Assembly (NCBI GenBank): GCA_013289765.1
Contig: JABCZI010000012.1
Coordinates: forward strand, 1 to 64,000
DNA from: Acidobacteriota bacterium
Lineage (GTDB): Bacteria > Acidobacteriota > Terriglobia > Terriglobales > Acidobacteriaceae
Reading direction: 5' to 3'
Length of the DNA stretch: 64,000 nucleotides
Position 1 is the stretch's first letter. The number at the start of each line of letters is the position of its first letter. The notes under the pieces were generated by a model. It was not told where the DNA came from. It saw nothing but the letters and a program-made list of their open reading frames with translations, and searched no databases. A program made the translations under genes and the position numbers. This document shows positions 56,915 through 64,000 of this stretch, piece by piece.

Positions 56915-57829
56915 ATGAATAAACCGGCGCGCGGCTCCTTGCTCGGCATTGAGCACATGGAGGACGAGGAGATCCTGGGTCTGCTGAAGCTCGCGCGGCG
57001 CATGAATCCTCTCAAGGCTCGTCCGCTATTGCGCAACAAGAAAATAGTGTTGCTGTTTTACGAAGCGTCCACGCGCACGCGGTCTTCGTTCGAGATCGCC
57101 GCCAAGTCGCTTGGCGCCATCACCACGCTGGTGCAGTCTTCGGGATCGAGCATCGAAAAAGGCGAGTCACTGATCGACACTGGCTACACCTTGCAAGCCC
57201 TGGGCGCGGACGCCATCGTCATTCGTCATCCCGCGGCGGGAGCGCCTCACTTGCTGGCAAAGCATCTCGATATTCCCGTCATCAGTGCCGGCGATGGCAT
57301 GCACGAACATCCTTCACAGGCTTTGCTCGATGCTTTCACGATTCTGAAGCACAAGAAATCGTTCAAGGGACTCCGTGTAGCGATTATCGGAGACATCTTG
57401 CACAGCCGGGTGACGCGGTCGAACTGTTATTTGCTGAGCAGATTTGGAGCGAAGATTACGCTTTGCGGTCCGCCCGAGTTCGTGCCCGATGTGGCTGCGA
57501 CCCTCGCTCCAGGTTTGCGCGTCACCCGTCATATTGAAGATGCGCTGCGCGATACGGATGTAATTATGTTGTTGCGGCTGCAAAAGGAACGCCTCGCCGG
57601 GCAAAAGATTCGCGTGCAGGACTACGTTGAGCGTTACCAGATGACCGCGCCGCGCGTGAAGCTGGCCAGGCGCGATGCCATCGTCATGCATCCCGGGCCG
57701 ATTATTCGCGGTCTCGAGATCACTTCGGAGGTTGCGGACGGTCCGCAATCGGTCATCATGGAAGAGGTCCGCAATGGTGTTCCCACGCGCATGGCGATTT
57801 TGGCTAGAGCGTTGGGAAAGGCGAAGTGA
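56915..57829 (+). CDS. pyrB: Aspartate carbamoyltransferase catalytic subunit (start 56891 or 56915)
   Basis: VLLFYEASTRTRSSFEIAAKSLGA; IRHPAAGAPHLLAKH; DGMHEHPSQALLDAFTI; VMHPGPIIRGLEI. Confidence 0.96.
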   Translation: MNKPARGSLLGIEHMEDEEILGLLKLARRMNPLKARPLLRNKKIVLLFYEASTRTRSSFEIAAKSLGAITTLVQSSGSSIEKGESLIDTGYTLQALGADAIVIRHPAAGAPHLLAKHLDIPVISAGDGMHEHPSQALLDAFTILKHKKSFKGLRVAIIGDILHSRVTRSNCYLLSRFGAKITLCGPPEFVPDVAATLAPGLRVTRHIEDALRDTDVIMLLRLQKERLAGQKIRVQDYVERYQMTAPRVKLARRDAIVMHPGPIIRGLEITSEVADGPQSVIMEEVRNGVPTRMAILARALGKAK

Positions 57830-57876
57830 GCCACGGATTTTCGCGGATTAGCACGGATTGGATCTACAAACCGACA

Positions 57877-59187
57877 ATGCCAAACGACAAATCCAAATCG
57901 CGATCGCTGCTGATTAAAGGTGGGCACCTGATCGATCCTGCGGCGAAGATCAATGCGCCCATGGACGTCCTGCTGCGCGATGGCCATGTTGCAGAGATCG
58001 CACTGCCGAACAAAATTCGCGGGGAAGCGGCCGAGAAGTTCGATGCGCGCGGGCTGATGGTTGCTCCGGGACTTATCGACCTGCACGTTCATCTGCGCGA
58101 GCCAGGGCAAAGTTATAAAGAGACAATTGCCAGTGGCACCGCGGCCGCCGCTGCCGGCGGATTTACATCGGTGTGCACCATGCCGAACACCGCTCCCGTG
58201 GTGGATACCGCGGAGTGGGTCGCGTGGTTGCGGCATCCCGAGCGCGGCGCCGTGGTCAATGTTTTTCCAATCGCCGCCGCGACTCGCAGTTCGCGCGGCG
58301 CGGCGCTCACCGATTTTGCCGCGCTGCAGCGCGCCGGGGCAGTGGCGGTTACCGATGACGGAAAGCCCATTCTTGACGATGACATCATGCGCGCGGCTCT
58401 GCGCCTCGGGGCTGAATTGAATTTGCCGGTTGTGCAGCATGCCGAAGATACGCGCCTGACCGAGGCGTGCTCGATGCACGAAGGGCCGACCAGTTTTCGC
58501 CTTGGACTGCGCGGCATGTCATCCACCGCCGAAGCGAATGTCGTGGAGCGCGACGTAACCCTCGCGCAGGAGATTCGCGAATCGCGTCTGCACGTCGCGC
58601 ATCTCTCCACTGCCGACGCGCTCAAAGCGGTGCGCCGCGGCAAGCGGGCCAAGGCGCGCGTAACCTGCGAAGTCACGCCGCACCACTTCGTTCTTCTCGA
58701 CCAGGATGTGGGAGAGTACAACACGAATTTCAAGATGAACCCGCCGCTGCGCGCGGCTTCGGATCGCGAAGCCATCCTGGTCGCGCTCGCCGACGGCACG
58801 GTGGATGCCATTGCTACCGATCACGCCCCTCACGCCACGCACGAAAAGCAAGTCGAGTTCGAGCACGCATCTTTCGGCATCACGGGCCTCGAAACCGCAT
58901 TGGCGCTGGCGATTACGAAGCTGCATCGCGAACACAAAATTCCTTTGACGCGCATCGTCGAACTCTTCACCGCCGGCCCGGCGCGTGTCTTCGATCTCCG
59001 CGGCCGTGGTTCGCTGGTCCGCGGCAACTTTGCCGACGTTACCATCTTCGACCCCAAAAAGCGCTGGACATTCGAAGCCGACAAATCACGGTCGTTGTCG
59101 CACAACACTCCGTTTGATGGCTGGCAGTTCACCGGGAAAGTTGTGGCGACGATTGTGGGCGGGAAGATCGCGTACCGGACGGAGTGA
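57877..59187 (+). CDS. pyrC: Dihydroorotase (ORF track start 57826; 57877 preferred)
   Basis: APGLIDLHVHLREPGQSYKETIASGTAAAAAGGFTSVCTMPNTAPV; IATDHAPHATHEK. Confidence 0.96.
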   Translation: MPNDKSKSRSLLIKGGHLIDPAAKINAPMDVLLRDGHVAEIALPNKIRGEAAEKFDARGLMVAPGLIDLHVHLREPGQSYKETIASGTAAAAAGGFTSVCTMPNTAPVVDTAEWVAWLRHPERGAVVNVFPIAAATRSSRGAALTDFAALQRAGAVAVTDDGKPILDDDIMRAALRLGAELNLPVVQHAEDTRLTEACSMHEGPTSFRLGLRGMSSTAEANVVERDVTLAQEIRESRLHVAHLSTADALKAVRRGKRAKARVTCEVTPHHFVLLDQDVGEYNTNFKMNPPLRAASDREAILVALADGTVDAIATDHAPHATHEKQVEFEHASFGITGLETALALAITKLHREHKIPLTRIVELFTAGPARVFDLRGRGSLVRGNFADVTIFDPKKRWTFEADKSRSLSHNTPFDGWQFTGKVVATIVGGKIAYRTE

Positions 59188-59254
59188 GTCCCCGATTCAA
59201 GCGACCCCGTGTGAAACTCGCGGATCCGGATAAAAATAAAAACACGGATCAAAT

Positions 59255-59490
59255 GGACGTAAAATCCTTGGAATCAACGAGTTAGATTTTGTTGATCCGG
59301 CTATAATCTTAACTCTAAAGGACTTAGCTGTAAAATACTCCAGGCAAAGGACTTACTGGATACACCGTCGCGGTAAGTCGTTTGGAATCAGCGAAGCGGA
59401 TTGGCTGCTCGGCCGTAAAATCCTGAGCCAAAGGGACTTAGGGGTAAAATCTTGAGGCTGAAGGAGTTAGCTATTTGATATTTAGTTGTA
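59255..59490. repeat. Degenerate, AT-rich ~30-bp tandem-like repeat (consensus about GTAAAATCCTGAGGCAAAGGACTTAGCT)
   Basis: Recurring gtaaaatc...cgagttag, taatcttaactctaaaggacttagct, gtaaaatactccaggcaaaggacttac, gtaaaatcctgagccaaagggacttaggg, gtaaaatcttgaggctgaaggagttagct. Confidence 0.75.
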
Positions 59491-59608
59491 AAGAACAGAT
59501 GCTGAATGAGATAGTATGACGCATTGGCGGGTGCGAAGCAAGGGGAATCGTAAGGCCAACATGATCCCCGCCCTTGCGCTAGAAGTCTGCAAAGTTCGGT
59601 GACCGGCC

Positions 59609-60823
59609 CTATCCCAGTATTCCCATCCTTTTACCCACTCTCCCCAGCACCTCCAACGCCTGCTGCAACTCCTCATTCGTATGCGTCGCGGTCATGATGG
59701 TGCGGATGCGGGCTTTGCCTTCGGGCACGGTGGGGAAGGCGATGCCTGTGCCGAGCACGCCTTCTTGGAACAGTTCGCGGGAGAAATCCATGGTGAGTTT
59801 GCCGTCGCCGATGATGATCGGAGTGATTGGAGTCTCGCTGGCCGGAGTGGCGCGGCCGCCGATGTCGAAGCCGAGCAGGCCGAGTTCTTTTTTCCAGAAG
59901 CGTGTGTTCTCCCAGAGCTTCTCCATGCGCTCGGGTTCGTTTTCGAGGACATCGAAGGCAGCAATGCATGTGGCTGCGACCGACGGCGGATGCGAAGTGG
60001 AAAAAAGAAACGGGCGGGCCCGGTGATAGAGGAAATCAATCAGATCGCGCGTCCCGCAGACGTATCCGCCCAACGCACCGATAGCCTTCGATAACGTTCC
60101 GACTTGTATATCGACGCGGCCATGAACATTGAAATGATCAATGGTCCCGCGGCCGTTGCGGCCCAGGACGCCGGACGCGTGAGCGTCGTCGACCATCATA
60201 ATAGCGCCGTATTTTTCCGCCACATCGCATAGGCCGGGCAGAGGACCGATGTCGCCATCCATCGAGAAGACACCGTCGGTGATCAGCAGCTTCTTGCCGG
60301 GCTCAGCTTTAATGCTGACAAGTTGTTCTTCGGCGTGAGCAATGTCTTTGTGGCGAAAAACCAGAATCTTAGCCTTCGATAGCCGAGCGCCATCGATGAT
60401 CGAAGCGTGATTGAGGGCATCGGAGACGATGAAATCGTCCTTGCCCAGCACCGCCGAAACCGTGCCCGCATTGGCCGCGAAGCCGGACTGAAAAACTACA
60501 CAGGCCTCCACGTTTTTGAAGCGCGCGATCTTTTCTTCGAGCTGCATGTGGATCTTCATGGTGCCCGCAATGGTGCGCACCGCGCCCGAACCCACACCGT
60601 ATTTGCGCGTTGCCTCGAGCGCCGCCTCGCGCAGTTTGGGATGCGTGGTCAGTCCCAGATAATTATTTGACGCCAGATTAATGACTTTCTTGCCATCAAA
60701 CGTGCAGAGGGGCGCCTGCTCATCTTCCAGCACGCGCAGTTTGAAGTGCGTGCCCTTGGTTTTCAATTCGTTGAGCTGGTCGGTGAGATAAGAGAGCGGG
60801 TTGGTGCGGGTTGCGGTGGTCAT
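59609..60823 (-). CDS. kbl: Glycine C-acetyltransferase (2-amino-3-ketobutyrate CoA ligase)
   Basis: INLASNNYLGLTTHPKLREAALEATRKYGVGSGAVRTIAGTMKIHMQLEEKIA; MMVDDAHASGVLGRNGRGTIDHF; next to tdh. Confidence 0.94.
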   Translation of the reverse strand: MTTATRTNPLSYLTDQLNELKTKGTHFKLRVLEDEQAPLCTFDGKKVINLASNNYLGLTTHPKLREAALEATRKYGVGSGAVRTIAGTMKIHMQLEEKIARFKNVEACVVFQSGFAANAGTVSAVLGKDDFIVSDALNHASIIDGARLSKAKILVFRHKDIAHAEEQLVSIKAEPGKKLLITDGVFSMDGDIGPLPGLCDVAEKYGAIMMVDDAHASGVLGRNGRGTIDHFNVHGRVDIQVGTLSKAIGALGGYVCGTRDLIDFLYHRARPFLFSTSHPPSVAATCIAAFDVLENEPERMEKLWENTRFWKKELGLLGFDIGGRATPASETPITPIIIGDGKLTMDFSRELFQEGVLGTGIAFPTVPEGKARIRTIMTATHTNEELQQALEVLGRVGKRMGILG

Positions 60824-61047
60824 GTCGTGCCTCGGAAGATTCTTTGCCACGGATTTTCACGGATCAACGCGAATAGAGCCCGATTAGTGTATCGCCTGCA
60901 GCAGGGCGGCGGAACATTAGAGCGTTCCATGTGTTACTGCAAGGTTGATATGGCACGAATCAATTTCGGCAAACTCCTTCGGACGGCACTCGTGTCTTCC
61001 CTGATCCTTCAATCCGCAGTGCGTGTAAATCCGTGGCAAATATGCAA

Positions 61048-61524
61048 CTAGAACATAATCGGGTTGCCGGTCTCGATGCTGGTTTCGCAAAGAAGCTTCA
61101 TGTTGTTGAAGAACTCTTTTTCGGAGTCTGCGAGGATGTCGCTTGAATGCAGCACGGTATTGACTTCTTTCAGCAGCGCCGGAGATTCGTTGATGGGGAT
61201 CCAGTCGCCGGTGTGCGTACCGTCGTACAAAACCTTTTCCAGCAGGATGGGAAACTTTGGACCGGGAGTTCCCTGCAGGGCACGGAGAAAGCTTCTCAGA
61301 TTTTTCACACGCGTGATGTTGCCCAGGAAGATGGAGAGAATGAACCCGCCGTGCTCGCAGGAATCGGTGAGCCACTGGTCGTGCGCGTCCCATTCTTCGT
61401 CGGTCGGATCGCCGTCCAGCAGGGGCTCGCCAGAGTCATCGTAGATAAGCCGGTCGGGAAATGGATGCGGCTTGGCCTTACCGTCGCGAATGCAGGTGCA
61501 GCGCACGAATGCGTCAAGGCTCAT
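61048..61524 (-). CDS. Uncharacterised protein between kbl and tdh
   Basis: MSLDAFVRCTCIRDGKAKPHPFPDRLIYDDSGEPLLDGDPTDEEWDAHDQWLTDSCEHGGFILSI...; long ORF, no family recognised. Confidence 0.75.
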   Translation of the reverse strand: MSLDAFVRCTCIRDGKAKPHPFPDRLIYDDSGEPLLDGDPTDEEWDAHDQWLTDSCEHGGFILSIFLGNITRVKNLRSFLRALQGTPGPKFPILLEKVLYDGTHTGDWIPINESPALLKEVNTVLHSSDILADSEKEFFNNMKLLCETSIETGNPIMF

Positions 61525-61641
61525 GAGTTGACTCTTTAGTGCTGTTAGTCCTTCTAATAAATTCTTGTCTCTGACCAATATATTGTGGCGGAAGCATTCG
61601 CGGGCAAGAGTGCCCGCGCCACATAGTCCCTATCACACGGG

Positions 61642-62694
61642 TCATTTCACTCCGTTTGGGTACACCAATATTTTACTGGCTTCGCCGGTTTTCAGGCGTT
61701 CCATGGCTTTGGCAAAATCTTTCATGGGGATGCGGTCGGTGATTGCTGGATGCAGGTCGAGCTTGCCAGCTTTGAGCAAGGCGGTCATCTGGTACCAGGT
61801 CTGGTACATGCGGCGTCCGTTAATGCCCTGCACCGTGATGCCTTTAAAAATAATATCTTCGGAAAAATTCAACGAAATAGGTTTGGAAGTCAGGCCGAGA
61901 AGTGAAATTCTTCCGCCGCGCCGCACGATGTCGAAGGCGGTGCGAATTGAATCGGGGTGGCCGGCCATCTCGAGCACAACGTCCACGCCCAGGCCGCCAG
62001 TCTTCTCCATCACCACGGCGCTGACATTTTCTTTCGAGGGATCGAGTACGTAATCCGCTTTCATGTCGCGCGCGATCTTGCGGCGGTGCTGGTTTACTTC
62101 GATAGCGAAGACGCTGGTTGCGCCGACGGCGCGGGCTACGGCGATGGCGAATAATCCGATCGGCCCGCATCCTGTGATAGCCACGGTTTTCGCGGCAATT
62201 TCGCCCGCCAGAACGGTATGAACCGCATTGCCAAGGGGATCAAGAATCGATGCGTATTCGACGGGAATGGCCGGGTCGAGTTTCCAGATGTTCGATTCTG
62301 GAATAACGACGTACTCGGCGAAGGCGCCGTCGGCATCCACGCCAATGATTTTCACGTTCTGGCAGATGTGAGCTTCGCCAGTACGGCATTGCAGGCACTT
62401 GCCGCAGGCCACGTGCATTTCGGCGGAAACAAAATCTCCTTCTTTGACGCTTGTGACCTCGTCGCCGAACGCCGCAACCTCTCCGCAGAATTCGTGGCCT
62501 GGAATGAGTGGAGGATGAATGCGATTTTGCGCCCAGCGGTCCCAGTTGTATATATGCAGGTCGGTGCCGCAGATGGAGGCGACCTTTACTTTCACGAGAA
62601 CGTCGTTGCGGCCGAAGGCTGGAATCTTCACCTCGCGGATCTCGGCGCCAGGCGCAGCCTCCGGCTTTACGACGGCAAGCATTGTGGACGGCAT
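61642..62694 (-). CDS. tdh: L-threonine 3-dehydrogenase
   Basis: Zn-MDR: ICGTDLHIYNWDRWAQNRIHPPLIPGHEFCGEVAAFGDEV; CGKCLQCRTGEAHICQNVKIIGVDADGAFAEYVVIP. Confidence 0.96.
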   Translation of the reverse strand: MPSTMLAVVKPEAAPGAEIREVKIPAFGRNDVLVKVKVASICGTDLHIYNWDRWAQNRIHPPLIPGHEFCGEVAAFGDEVTSVKEGDFVSAEMHVACGKCLQCRTGEAHICQNVKIIGVDADGAFAEYVVIPESNIWKLDPAIPVEYASILDPLGNAVHTVLAGEIAAKTVAITGCGPIGLFAIAVARAVGATSVFAIEVNQHRRKIARDMKADYVLDPSKENVSAVVMEKTGGLGVDVVLEMAGHPDSIRTAFDIVRRGGRISLLGLTSKPISLNFSEDIIFKGITVQGINGRRMYQTWYQMTALLKAGKLDLHPAITDRIPMKDFAKAMERLKTGEASKILVYPNGVK

Positions 62695-62789
62695 GAGCTA
62701 CCTTAGGAATTCCTGATCAGACACAAAACGTTTGATTCTAACACCGCAAGAGTTCCGTTGTTTGCGTGAGCGACGAAGATCAGAACAAG

Positions 62790-63347
62790 TCACCGTTCCT
62801 TCGGCAATCGATTGTCAGGCTTTGGCGGCGCGGTCTTGAAGGCTTCCGACTTGCCTCGCGGGATGCTCAACGTCTTCCATTCGCTTGAGCGCAGATGCTT
62901 GCATAAGAACACGATCTGCCCGGCGTGCTGCGCATAGTGGGCGATCTGGCGGTTGATGGCCTGCAGCGCCGTATGCGGCTCGCCGCGAATCGTCACGGTG
63001 CGCATCACGTCCTCGGGCTTGAGCGGTTCGAGGGCAGCGAAGACGCAACCCCATCCTTCTTCCCACCAGTTCATCACATCCGCACGAGTGGTTCCGGCGC
63101 TGAGTTCAAACTCCCGGTCGCGAAAGCGGTCTGGCTTCTCGCCATCGCTGGTGAGGAAGCCAGTGAAACGTGAGCGCATATTTCCCGCGAGATGTTTTAC
63201 CAGGATCGCGACGGAATTCGATTCGGGATCGAGGGTGACAAAAAAATCGTCGTCGCGAAGCTGTGACATGGCGCTCTCTGCCATGCGTTTGTGCCCGCGG
63301 AACTGGCGGACCGCTTCTTCGAGATAATGCGAAGCAATGTCTGACAT
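62790..63347 (-). CDS. DUF1572 / DinB-like protein
   Basis: MSDIASHYLEEAVRQFRGHKRMAESAMSQLRDDDFFVTLDPESNSVAILVKHLAGNMRSRFTGFLTSDGEKPDRFRDREFEL. Confidence 0.88.
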   Translation of the reverse strand: MSDIASHYLEEAVRQFRGHKRMAESAMSQLRDDDFFVTLDPESNSVAILVKHLAGNMRSRFTGFLTSDGEKPDRFRDREFELSAGTTRADVMNWWEEGWGCVFAALEPLKPEDVMRTVTIRGEPHTALQAINRQIAHYAQHAGQIVFLCKHLRSSEWKTLSIPRGKSEAFKTAPPKPDNRLPKER

Positions 63348-63357
63348 GAACTTTCCT

Positions 63358-64000
63358 CTATGGGTTTGATGCGGGGATAATTGGGATGACACGCCCGCGT
63401 CCGGGTGCCGGCCGGCCCCAGCCGCCTCCGCCCGGCGATTCAATTCTAATTCGCTCACCGGACAGAAGGCGTGTGCTGAACTTCCCTGGCATTTCTTCGA
63501 CCAGGCCGTTCTGCCGGATTACGCTGGCACGCCCGGCGCTTCCCGCGTCGCCGCCGGCCAGACCCCACGGAGCGTGGGTGCGCCGGTCGGCTAGCAGCGT
63601 CACTTCACAGTCGGTAAGAACTTCGATCTCGCGAATAATTCCATCACCGCCGCGGTGCTCGCCATCTCCTCCGCTGGCGGAACGAAGCGAGTAATGGCGA
63701 ACCCGCAAAGGGTACGCGTACTCCAGCGCCTCCGCCGGCGTGTTCAGCGAGTTTGTCATATGAGTATGCACGCCAGAGACACCATCTTTGCCGGGGCGCG
63801 CGCCCATGCCGCCGGCGATTGTCTCGTAGTATGCAAAGGGGTTCTTCGTGCGCGGATCGATTCCACCGATGGTTAAGTTGTTCATGGTACCGGAGGCGGC
63901 GGCAGGAATCTGGCCAGGAATTGCTTGAGCCAGAGCGCGCAGAAGAACGTCAACGATTCGTTGCGAAGTTTCCACATTCCCGCCGGCAACTGCCGCAGGC
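63358..64000 (-). CDS. Hydantoinase B/oxoprolinase-family protein, C-terminal part (truncated by window end)
   Basis: GGMGARPGKDGVSGVHTHMTNSLNTPAEALEYAYPLRVRHYSLRSASGGDGEHRGGDGIIREIEVL...PGGGGWGRP. Confidence 0.92.
   Translation of the reverse strand, partial: PAAVAGGNVETSQRIVDVLLRALAQAIPGQIPAAASGTMNNLTIGGIDPRTKNPFAYYETIAGGMGARPGKDGVSGVHTHMTNSLNTPAEALEYAYPLRVRHYSLRSASGGDGEHRGGDGIIREIEVLTDCEVTLLADRRTHAPWGLAGGDAGSAGRASVIRQNGLVEEMPGKFSTRLLSGERIRIESPGGGGWGRPAPGRGRVIPIIPASNP

Noticed and set aside
59255-59490. Possible CRISPR array
   Set aside because: Repeats are degenerate and contiguous without unique spacers of constant length, and no cas genes are present.

Overview
The window is a housekeeping-rich chromosomal segment, probably from an Acidobacteriota (Terriglobia-like) genome; that taxonomy is an inference from gene content and repeat style. 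Order: tuf(3' end)-rpmG-tRNA-Trp-secE-nusG-rplK-rplA-rplJ-rplL-rpoB-rpoC, then yihY-like, pyk, rhomboid and M28 peptidases, a LysW-like protein, lemA, hemB, a histidine kinase, mutS2, dnaG, rpoD, dnaB, lepA, maf, tatA, fabZ-lpxA-lpxI, a HigBA pair, a Gfo/Idh oxidoreductase, a PagL-like lipid A deacylase, a TonB-like protein, an M13 peptidase, a VapBC-like pair, miaA, a GH3 enzyme, two tandem paralogous exported proteins, pyrB-pyrC, kbl-(unknown)-tdh, and a truncated hydantoinase B. I see no phage, IS element, CRISPR array, secondary-metabolite cluster or recognisable defence island. The most interesting signals are: (1) an eight-cysteine, double zinc-ribbon-like insertion in RpoB; (2) low-complexity insertions in DnaG, MutS2 and HemB, two of which show the hallmarks of palindromic intergenic repeats captured in frame inside coding sequence; (3) several families of short palindromic intergenic elements, including one that makes a large nested inverted repeat between rpoB and rpoC; (4) an unassigned, hairpin-rich region ending in a strong terminator between rpoD and dnaB, a candidate ncRNA; (5) a stand-alone LysW-like carrier lacking the usual C-terminus; (6) toxin-antitoxin pairs with visible palindromic operators. 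All family assignments come from reading the translations; no searches were run.
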